From Lepisosteus oculatus (Eukaryota; Chordata; Actinopteri; Semionotiformes; Lepisosteidae), in contig NC_090698.1 of assembly GCF_040954835.1 (NCBI RefSeq), forward strand, positions 38,307,501-38,371,500: DNA of 64,000 nt, written 5' to 3'. The notes under the pieces were generated by a model. It was not told where the DNA came from. It saw only the letters and a list, made by a program, of their open reading frames with translations, and ran no database searches. Below, one piece after another: positions 52,436-62,167 of the stretch (position 1 is the stretch's first letter; every line of letters begins with the position of its first letter). The translations under genes and the position numbers were made by a program.

Positions 52436-54714
52436 TCATAACAGGGCTCATTTCCCACTGAGCCTGTTAACAGAGGTGACATCCATGAGTTCTTCTGTGG
52501 CAGGAGGCCCAGCCCTTTGGGGTGTTGGGATTCTTGGCTATCTGTGAAGTATAGGTGTCCGGAGGGACCCTGAATGGCTGTGATTTGAATCCAATGGAGG
52601 TAACGCCATTTTTGTCAACATGACAAATCATACCCTTATTCAGTTTATAGCTTAGGCTACATTAAAAAAATGTTGCAATTATGCAATTGTATTTCAGGTA
52701 TGAAGTAGGTTGCAAAAGTCTTATTTTTTAATTTTTCCTTCAAGAAAAGATATATACTAAGCCTGATAAGTAATAGCATTGCAACATTTAGGCGATTGTA
52801 GCAGTGATCTTCCCCTTTTGTTTTCATTTCCTTATTGAGTAATACACAAACTGACGTTCAAGTAGGTATGTGCAGGTAGAGGAGTTCCTTCAAGGAACTG
52901 AGCATAATACTGTAAATTGATTTGCACATCAAAATTAGGATTTTAAAGTTAACCCTTAATTGCATCAGAAAAAGCCTATGAAGAGAAACTACTAAGATGG
53001 AGAGCTGTACTCTATGCTGTTTATTGCAGGATGTATTAGATGCCAGAGTAATTCTCTGTTTAGTCTCCTGTAGGTGTTGTCAAATTGTCAGAACACATTT
53101 AAATGCATTATACATACAGTATGTTTTATGTTTGTTTACGTTTAAGTTTGTTAATTGTATCTCATATTATTAATTAAGTGTGTGACCCCCAAAATTGCTG
53201 AAGCAGTCTTGTTGTCCCAGAATATATTCGTATCTTCTTTGTAAATATCATTATTGTTTTCGTCTTCATGAAGCATAGGCCTGCGCCATCTTTTGTTGGT
53301 TTGATTTTAACATATTGGTTTGATTTTACCACCATGTTTTGAGATTGTCTCACCTGTCCCTGCATCTTTTCTGTGTATTGAAATGAAATGTCAATCATGT
53401 CTTCTTCAGATTTCAGCCCTGAGTGGTCAAGAACATACACTCTTTTTCCAGTTTGTCATTTATGAAATACAGGGAATAATATGCTTTTTGATTTAATCTG
53501 TCCCATTAAGACCTACTTTTGTTCTGGACAATGTTTAAAATGCCATTTCCTGAGGGATATTTCAAGCTTTGAGAACTAATTATTTGAAGTGGTGGATATA
53601 ATTTTTAAAAGGTTTCTAAGCAATTAAATTGAGAATGTATGATCTTGTGTGATTTGATACTTGCAATCCTTAATTTTTCTTAAAAACAGAGCAAATTTTG
53701 AATTGAAGTAGTAATCTGAACAGCCTTTGCTTTTGACTGAAAAATATCTTGCTTTGCATCTTAATTAAATGGACTGAACATATGCATGGTCCACTAAGAT
53801 TATCTATGAAGGGCAATCAGTACAATTATAAGCAGCTGTTCTTGAGCTGAAACGTGAATGGAGCTCCAGTCAGCAGCATTTTACCACTACTAACAAAGAT
53901 TTAATCTGAATAATAGAATGAATGATTAGGGTAGGATTATATTAGTGTTACTATGGATCAGTCAGCCTTTCTTCCAGGGAGAATCTCTTGACAATGCATA
54001 ATATCTGATGGTTGTAGTTTAGAGAAAAAAAAATACTGCATGCTTCAGATGTTGAGGGACAAAGTCAGAATAGGTACAAGAAGGTTACAGCTGACAAAAT
54101 GAAAGATTTGGAAAGTGCTATAAATCTTAGACCAATGCACTGAAAATATATTCTGCATGAAAATGATCTTTAGTTGGGTATAGGACAAGAAGTAAATGCG
54201 TCTTTTGAACTAGGGGGCAAAACACCACTATACTTTTCTCTTCTCTTGCAATGGACTGTAGGAGTTAGTACTGTATATATTACAGTGACAAGACTGTCAG
54301 TGGAATAGATTTAATATATAACAGCATTGTTCAAAACATGACTCTAAATCTATCAGGTGGACGTGACTTACCTTGGCAATAATTGTGTTACCCTGAAGAT
54401 GGTGCCATGGCGAAGCTGTGAAGAGCAGTTTTTGCTAAGCAGAAGGACAGATTGCTCTGACTTGGGCAGTGTCTATTAAAGTTCTTTGGGTAGGTGTTTA
54501 TAGTGCTGAATTCTAAGCTTTTTAATAGATAACTATGACACAAAGTTTCCCTTGATAAGCTTTTCAGCAAGGTTGTCCTTTTCACTGTTGGAAATGGTAA
54601 TAAAAACATGTTGGCTAATGATAACAAGTATTATGAGCCTGAGGTAAGCAAAGCAAATTAAAAAGTTACCAATTATATTTTTTTATTTAGTGTGTAGTTT
54701 TAACATACCTAGCT
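52436..54714. other. AT-rich DNA, no gene seen
   Basis: No exon or classifiable repeat recognised. Confidence 0.4.
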
Positions 54715-54853
54715 TAGTCAAAATTATTCTACCCCTTGGACTTTTTCACAGTTTGTGTTACTGTATGGAATCTGTGTTTGTTTTGGATTTTTGCCATTTG
54801 TCAACACAAAACTGTATATAATGTCAAAGTGAAAACAAACTTCTACAGATCCA

Positions 54854-55119
54854 TGCATCTTTTTTCTAACTGCTTCATCCAATTCAGGCTCATGAGGGAG
54901 CTGGAGCCAATCTCAGCAAGCACACATAGACACACACCTCAGGGTACATTTTCCTAGAAGCCAGTTAATCTACCGGTATGTCTGCAGAGAACACAGAGGA
55001 AATCCGCGCAAGGACGGAGGGAACACACATACAGCATGCAGATAGCACCTGATGTCTAGAATTGAACCCAGCACTGCGAGGCAGCAATGCTGACCACTGC
55101 TCCACTGTGCTGTCTTCTC
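54854..55119 (-). mobile_element. tRNA-type SINE inserted in the Tc1 left repeat
   Basis: Minus-strand copy (tail region TTCTAACTGCTTCATCCAAT; head AGGCAGCAATGCTGACCACT) bounded by an exact 8-bp duplication CAGATCCA at 54846-54853 and 55120-55127. Removing it restores a continuous Tc1 terminal repeat. Confidence 0.9.
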
Positions 55120-55366
55120 CAGATCCACCTAAATTATTTATAAATATAACACGAAAATAACTTATTGCATACGTATTCACCCCCTTTCCTATGGCATACC
55201 TAAAAAGGCAACCAGTTGTCTTTAGAAGTCACATAGTTAGTTGAATGGAGTCCATGTGTGTGTAATTAAGGTGCAAGAGGAGCATTAGTCAGGGAGGCCA
55301 CCAGTTTTTTTCTTCCACGGATAAAATGGGAGAAACTGTGCATACAACAACAATTGCTTCACAAAT

Positions 55367-55893
55367 GCCAGCAGACATATCACCCTGCAACTCACAACTG
55401 GCAACCCACTGGAGCTAAGCAGGTGTGAGCCTGGTCAGTACCTGGATGGGAGACCTCCTGGAAAAACTAAGGTTGCTGCTGGAAGAGGTGTTAGTGGGGC
55501 CAGCAGGGGGGGCTCACCCTGCGGTCCATGTGGGTCCTAATGCCCCAGTATAGTGACGGAGACACTATACTGTAAACAGGTGCTGTCTTTCGGATGAGAC
55601 ATAAAACTCAGGTCCTGACTCTCTGTAGTCAAAAAAAATCCCAGGGTGTTTCTCGAAAAGAGCAGGGGTGTAACCCCGGCGTCCTGGCCAAATTTCCTAT
55701 TGGCCTCCTAATAATCCCCCTCTGTGAATTGGCTACATTACTCTGCTCTCTGATAGCTGATTTGTGGTGAGCATTCTGGCGCACTATGTCTCATCATCCA
55801 GCACGGTGGTGGAGGGGAGTCCCCATTACCTGTAAAGCGCTTTGAGTGTCCAGAAAAATGCTATATAAGTGTAAGCAATTATTATTAATTATT
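55367..55893 (+). mobile_element. near full-length 5S-rRNA-derived SINE (SINE3-type)
   Basis: The head GCCAGCAGACATATCACCCT, with GAGCTAAGCAGG and TACCTGGATGGGAGACC, parallels 5S rRNA and carries its internal promoter region. The core has TAGTGACGGAGACACTATAC, CGGATGAGAC and CTCGAAAAGAGCAGGGGTG. The tail TAAAGCGCTTTGAGTGTCCA ... ATAAGTGTAAGCAATTATTA resembles the 3' end of the LINE at 44390. It interrupts the Tc1-like element; AAAT flanks both ends. Confidence 0.9.
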
Positions 55894-57186
55894 AAATCTG
55901 GGAGACTAGCAAAATGAAAGCTATTGCATAAACAAACTCACATCCAATCTCGACTACAGTTTGACAGGAGGCATGTGGGAGACTCAGAGGCCAAGTGGAA
56001 GAGGACTACAGTCTGATGTGACCAAAATGGACCTTTTTGGCCACAATGCTAAGTGCTCTGATTGTTGCAAGCTTAACACCCTACATCAACAAATAAGTCA
56101 GTGTTCTGGGGTGGCCTAGTCAAGGCCCGGACCTCAATCCCATTGAGAATCTGTGGCAGGAGTTGAAAATTGCTGTTCACCAATGGTCCCCATCCAAGTT
56201 GAGGGAGTGTGAGCAATTTTGAAAAGAAGCATGGGCAGAAATCGCAGTGTCTAGATATGCAAAGCTGGTCCAGTCTTATCCAAGAAGACTCCTGGCTGTA
56301 ATTTGTGCCAAAGGTGCCTCTACTAAATATTGTCTCTAGATGAATGAATACTTACACAATCAGCTACATTCCCTTTTATAATTTAGGAGGATCCATAGAA
56401 TTTTGTTTTCAGCGTGACATTGTGTTACATTTATTAGAATGAGTAAACCTTTTATCTTCAGTGGCTTTAGAATTTTTCTGTTCACTGTCTCAATTATCAC
56501 CAGTAGAGCTAAATGATAGATGTGCACAACCCTTTTGGCAGAAACACAGGATTCTGTGATGAGTTTTCTTTGTATCAAATTTAATTTTTACAGGATAGTA
56601 GACTTGACCTTCAGAGAGTGTTTTACAGTTGTGTGGGTCTTAAAATGGATGTGAATATTATGAGTGCATGCCAACTTAGCCAGGCAGTATTAAACCATAT
56701 ATATTCTTTAAAAACCTGGAAAATATCATTTACAGCCGCAATATGAGTACAGTATGTAGTGGTAAATTATGAAGACCAAACATGCAGCATGTTATTTTGT
56801 GCTGTAGCAAGACATTTGACATAGCAAGACATAGCTTTATGTTCTATGTAAAAAAGTGCTACTGGGGGGGCTGTGCAAGTGTATACTTTAGAATATAGCC
56901 CAATGTGAAATTCAGTGATTGTTTCCCAGTGAAACAGCCAAGCTCAGTAATTATTGATGGATGTCAACCCCATAAGGCAGTTTATATAAAAAAATGCTTT
57001 AGGTACCTGGTTTCCGTAACGCCCGTTATGGAGATTTATTCTTTTTATATCCATTTTAGAATCACCAATTATCTATTGTTATACTTACCTGATTTGGAAT
57101 TGATGTTTGTGTTTGTTTCATGTCTTGGGTTGCAGCTATGATCTTTGCTTACCACACACGAGAGAGAATAAGGAAGTATAGGCAGA

Positions 57187-57294
57187 CTCCTCTGACCTGG
57201 CCATTTGTGATGTATTAACAGTCAAGTCAGTCGACTGTTAATACATCACAGGCGACACACCCTTGTACAGTATTTTCAGTTCCCTTCAGAGGAG
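57187..57294. repeat. perfect 18-bp hairpin nested in an outer inverted repeat
   Basis: TGTGATGTATTAACAGTC (57206-57223) pairs exactly with 57233-57250 across a 9-base loop. An outer pair CTCCTCTGA (57187-57195) and TCAGAGGAG (57286-57294) encloses it. Confidence 0.85.
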
Positions 57295-57368
57295 AGGTGA
57301 GCCCCTCAGCAAATGCACTGCATGCCTGCAAGCAACCCAGTGTCCACAGTGGTCTCTGAGAGCCCAGA

Positions 57369-57398
57369 GGGTAGGGTATGGCTTATCATACCCTACCC
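57369..57398. repeat. perfect 12-bp hairpin
   Basis: GGGTAGGGTATG (57369-57380), loop GCTTAT, then the exact inverse CATACCCTACCC (57387-57398). It lies 120 bases from the 18-bp hairpin. Confidence 0.85.
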
Positions 57399-58359
57399 TA
57401 AACCAGGCTTAGCCAGTTAGCCTCTGCTTGGGAAACCTCATTTACATTTGTCTAGTGACATGACCCAGGTTTAAACACACAGTACCTGAATCATAGAGCT
57501 CAACCTTGAGCCTTTCGGAATCAGGAGGGCTGCTCTTTTTATTGTTATTGATTCCCACTGAAATATGATGGAAAATGTATTTTCTGTCTGAAATCAAGCA
57601 GCTCCAAAGAAACCCCTCTCAATAATTTTTTAGTGTTAAACATGAAATAATGTTGTGATATTTATAAAAAATTACCTGAAGACCTGTACTAATGAGGGAC
57701 AATTATGTCCACTTAACAGTAGATGACGATAGTCAAAATGAAAATGTTATATCTTATATGATATAATCTATATGTAATATCTTAAATTAATAGACCTAAA
57801 ACATAGAACAGGGAGAAGAGAAGAAGACCAGAAAACAGTAATTTCTAATTTTGGGAGATGATTTGGCCTTTGTGAAAAATAAATAAAATATTTAACCCAA
57901 ATCTTGGTGAATTTCTTTGAGAATTTGAAGTTCTCAGTGGTTATTTCTTCAGCAAATATGCTGAAGAGCACAGAAAAACCTTTAGACTTTTGGGATCGAT
58001 TTTAATAACAACATTGAGTTTCAGTTGCAAATTGCTTTTATCTTAGCTCTTGATATTTGATGAAGCATGTAGTCATACAGTTTAGAAACTTACCTCTGCT
58101 ATACTTCTGTGCACTCTAAGAGCCTCATCAGAAGATATAAACTGAATGAATAAATGCAAAGCAGTGGTACAGTACGTGTAATACAGATGTTGAATAAACT
58201 GAACTGTATTTCTGACAAATTAAGTCCTGTAACTTTGGGTTCTTTAATTATTCCAAGGAAGATTCTCACACATAACTTATCATACTCCACGATTTATTTT
58301 CTTACATTTCCTTACATTTTTCTACTATTTCTCTTTATTTTCTACATTTTTTAATACAA

Positions 58360-58640
58360 TTTCTAGCCACTTATTCAATGCATAGTTGCCAGGGAGCTGG
58401 CCCTATCCCAGCAAGCAACGGGCACAAGGCAGCATACACCTTGGACAGGATGCCAGTCTGTCACAGGGCAATAACAGACACAAACAAGCACTCACACCAG
58501 GGCCAATTTTTCCAGAACAGAAGCCAATTAACCTACTAGTATGTGTTTAGACTGTGGAAGAAACACAGGAAGAATATACAACCTCCACATAGATAACACC
58601 CCAGGGCCCCAATACTGCAAGACAGCAATGTGCTGCCCTT
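58360..58640 (-). mobile_element. tRNA-type SINE copy
   Basis: Minus-strand copy with GCAAGCAACGGGCACAAGGC, CACTCACACCAGGGCCAATT, GAAGCCAATTAACCTACTAG and head-proximal CAAGACAGCAATGTGCTG. The ATGGATGG tail is decayed. Confidence 0.8.
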
Positions 58641-58879
58641 CTGATTTAACAGTTAACACTAAAATATATTGCAAAGCTTCCTTTCTTTTTCTGTTGCTTA
58701 ACTTATTGTGGTCTGTTTTAGATACAATTTAAGATTACCTTTTATAGTCAGTAAATTATAGAATGATCATTATTGCCCATCATCAGCTTTTAAGGAAAAG
58801 TGTATTTTGAAAATACAGTAACTAGTAGAATACAGTAGCCTCTTGTCCAATTTGGTCATGCTATTGATGAAGTGTAAGT

Positions 58880-59035
58880 AAAGAACATAAGAAAAGGTAG
58901 ATACAAGAAAAAGCAATTCAGCCTGTCTAGTTATTTTGGTAGTACTGTAGCTACAGTATTTGATCAAAGGATCTTATCAAGCTGTTTTTTAAGAAGGCAG
59001 GGTATCAGTTAAAACTTTAGTGTTTGGCATTCATT
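58880..59035 (-). mobile_element. LINE 3'-end fragment
   Basis: Inverted relative of the tail at about 22.2 kb: plus-strand AGAACATAAGAAAAGG and AGCAATTCAGCCTGTCTAG are the reverse of the LINE's last segment. Only the 3' end is present. Confidence 0.5.
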
Positions 59036-59759
59036 CACATTTTCAAGCAAATACAAACATCTTTAATCTTTATGTCCTATATAATGTTTGTTATTTTTGT
59101 AGCTCATTTTATTGCTGGTTTTAGGAAAAAGTAATGGAATATCTGTCCCCACACCTGGGATGTGTGTCATTCAATGGTTATGTCACACAGATCTTGTTGT
59201 TTCAGGGAATGGGGTTTCCTTAATTATCTCTGTGTTTTATACTCTAGGGCTTGGCTAATTAATCGGGATACTTATCTTTTTTTCCATTTGTGTTGGAAAT
59301 TTGGGCCTGAAGTGTCTTTTTTTTTTATGCAGTAGATTACAACAATTCAAAGGCCAGAGGTCTTCCCATTTTATGTGGAATTTCACTGTCTGCTTAAAGC
59401 ATTTTAGAGCAAAGGTTTTATTAATATATAGGGAATAGGAAATTGCCATTGGTGTGGAAAGAGGAATTGCTTGCACCTTCAATTGCAGTGGGAATATTTT
59501 CTTTTAGTATTGCAGCTGTAGGTGGAATGGAACTGCTGTATTAACACTATATTTACAGTGTTAGTATTATTGAAATTTGCATATTCCTAGAGTGTTACTT
59601 TTCAATCTTGTTGCTGATTAAATTAGTTTCTATTTTTAAGCTGCTTATGGTGATGGACAACAGGTTATTATTTTTATTAATATGTCATTATTTAATTTAA
59701 TGATTCGATCATTTTAGATTTCTGGTGTTTGTAGTCAGATTACTTCAGTTCATGTCCTG

Positions 59760-59990
59760 TAAGCCAATAATGAAAAAAAGGAACAAACAAAGGTTTATTC
59801 CATGCCGAAAAGAGAAGAAAAGAAGCACAATGTTTGGCTGTGGAGCCTTCTTCAGGTGAAGAAAGCTGAAGAAGGTTCTACAGTTGAAAACACTGTGTTT
59901 CTTGTCTTCTCTTTTCAGCATGGAATAAACCTTTTGTTTGCAGCCTACGCATGCTGACACAGCCACTGTACCTACTTGAATAATGGGAAA
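59760..59990. mobile_element. Penelope-like fold-back with two hammerhead-like cores
   Basis: Two copies of about 75-80 bp face each other: AAAGGTTTATTCCATGCCGA at the left and its near inverse CAGCATGGAATAAACCTTTT at the right. Core-like CTGAAGA lies on the minus strand at 59855-59849 and on the plus strand at 59866-59872, each followed by a short hairpin and an A-rich GAAA-type segment. The right copy continues into CAGCCTACGCATGCTGACAC, as at 34.75 kb. Confidence 0.6.
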
Positions 59991-60704
59991 AAAAATCAAC
60001 TTTTCGAACATTGTATAAAAGATACAATTATAAAATATACCTACCTGCTGTGTAGTAGAAGCAATTGTAAAAGTATATTTAAACTGTATATTGAGCGCAG
60101 TTAGCCTGCACCTGAGTCTCTAGAGTCTTGTATCTTAAAATAAGTAGCTAAGCCAACTCTAAGGCTGACATTTTAGTAAATAATAATAATAAAAAAAACA
60201 AGGATCTGATTGATGAAGTAGTGTCCTTTAGGAAAGAAGAATGTCATTGTTTTAATACATGTTAATTAAATGGCCTTAAGAACCAGATTTCCGGTTCCAA
60301 GCTCTGTGTTGTAATGTTATTAGAACAATATCTCAATGCATAATAGGGCAGAAATTATTTTTCTCAGTAAAAGAATCCTGGCCATAACTGGTGTGAAACT
60401 CGTTTTTGTGTTCACACTCTGTGCAGAAGCTCATAGGTTTAAGTACTGGAGACAAAGCTGTCTTAAGGGAGTCTTTAGTAGGTCATTATTTAGGCCACAC
60501 TTCCTTTAGTTCAAATGCAGCCTTTTAGGGACAGTACTGCATGTTGGCAAAGTTGCTTGTGAGTGATGTAGAAATGAGAGTATTGTTCATTTAGATGCCC
60601 TGATGTTCTTCTATCAGTACTTAAAATGAACACAAAAAGTCCTTTTGCATTGAATAAGATGCTCTTAGTATTAAATCTTGTGCATGGAATTCTTTAATCT
60701 TTAA

Positions 60705-61350
60705 AGCGGAACTGCAGTCCCAATTTCTCAGAAAGGTTATTAAATCTCAGTAACAAAATAAATTAAATGATTGTATCACAAAATTAAAAAAAATCTGAAT
60801 TAAGCTCAAAATTGTGAACTTTGTGAAAGTATTGAATAGTTGCCATGTTGTCACAACACACTGGTCTCGCCAAGGGCGAGAGCGAGAGCTTGTGAGAACT
60901 GAAGCGGCCCTTCGTGCTCTCTAGTCACTGTAATGACTAATGTAATGTGATGTACGAGTTAAAACGTACAGGTTGTGCAGCAGACATCTCACCACAGAAA
61001 TGTTCCAATGTGATCTGCATGCAGAGTTAACAAGTAAGTACTGTACTAGTTGTTGGCAAAACTGTCTCAAGTTCAAGGGCAATATTTCTATTTGATTAAA
61101 AGTATTCATATGCTTCTTTACATTGTAACAGAGCCACATCATGTCACCAGTCGTTTTTTGCCTCTTTCTGAATCGCAGAACATGGCACTGCACATACCTG
61201 GAAATTTTGTGACGTTAGTTGTAGGTTTTACGGATGTAGAGGTTTTCCATGTTACTGTCTACATTTTACTTTCATTGCGGTTTTGAAATGCGCTCATCAA
61301 TGCTGATTCTTTCTAACCTTGAATATATTTAATAGTGCTGCAGTTCCCCT
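60705..61350. mobile_element. Kolobok-like MITE (TTAA target)
   Basis: Terminal inverted repeats AGCGGAACTGCAG and CTGCAGTTCCCCT differ at one base. The tetranucleotide TTAA flanks both ends (60701-60704, 61351-61354). The 646-bp interior has no transposase. TTAA duplication with an AGGGGAACTGCA-type end fits Kolobok; piggyBac also uses TTAA but its ends differ. Confidence 0.8.
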
Positions 61351-61645
61351 TTAACGGGATTTGTACTGTATATTTATATCTTATTTATACCATTAACTGC
61401 TGGAAGAATGACCTTCGTTGGGTCACCAGCGATCTCTAAATCATACAATGTTTACCATCAAAAATTGGTGCAAGGCAGAGTAAATGTTTCACATGTACTA
61501 CAAAACCATCGGCAAAAACGTCAGAACATCTGGGTCCTGTTCTAGATGATTGTTTGCCATATTGTTTGGTGAAGGTTTTATTATAATTTTGTAAGTTTCT
61601 TTGTAGTTTAATATTCTTTATTCTCTTGAGAAATTATGCCTCACA

Positions 61646-62162
61646 TGTTATAACCCAGTGTGCAGATGAGGAAAGTTGCGCCTCACTGATGGGCTGAGAA
61701 TCCAGTGGCTTGGGTACAGTGCAGGCCTGGAGACTGACCTAACTAGGAGCTATCAAGGCTAATAGAGGCAGGGCGGCTGCCCCACCTTGCAGGCTGCAGG
61801 CAGAAGGTGCAGAAAAGTGCCACGGGTCCAGTGCTTGGTTGAAAGCAATGGGATACAGACAGGCAGAACGTATTTGAGGCAGGCATAGAATCTCTCGGGC
61901 AGAATTCAGGCCGCGTGTCCTTCTGAGACACAGGTTAGTAATGCTATCAAGGTTGGAAGATATCTCAAAGTCAGAGCACTGGCTTAGTGGCAGAGCAGGG
62001 TTTAAATATCCTGGGTTTGGTAGATCTAGCACCTTTTAATTGGAGGAAGGCAGCTGGGAGAATTGGCATGAGCAAGTCCGAACAGCCCCAGGAGGTGTTT
62101 ACACCTTGTGTAAATTCTGAGAAGACCAAGGGCAGTGAGCTTTGGCTTGCCAGGTGGTAACA
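61646..62162 (-). mobile_element. solo LTR, second family
   Basis: 517-bp unit with ends TGTTATAACCC and GGTGGTAACA (TG...CA) and an exact 5-bp duplication TCACA at 61641-61645 and 62163-62167. Minus-strand GGATATTTAAACCC looks like a TATA region, which sets the orientation. It is less AT-rich than its surroundings. No internal sequence remains. Confidence 0.8.
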
Positions 62163-62167
62163 TCACA

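Larger units (their letters stand above)
54715..56425 (+). mobile_element. Tc1-like DNA transposon remnant carrying two SINEs
   Basis: Left end holds CCCCTTGGACTTTTTCACAG and TAATGTCAAAGTGAAAACAA. The interior keeps transposase-derived blocks: GACCAAAATGGACCTTTTTG and GACCTCAATCCCATTGAGAA (from the PDLNPIEN motif), then CAAAGCTGGTCCAG. The right side has CGTGACATTGTGTTACA and AGGAGGATCCATAGAATTTT, inverted against the left side, so long terminal inverted repeats are present, but the outermost right end is lost. The central catalytic region is deleted, so it is non-autonomous. Plus strand is the transposase sense. Confidence 0.85.

Noticed and set aside
55380..55470. 5S rRNA gene
   Set aside because: Only the internal promoter half is 5S-like. 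It continues into a SINE core and tail, and other copies at 16.7 and 36.8 kb share this body.
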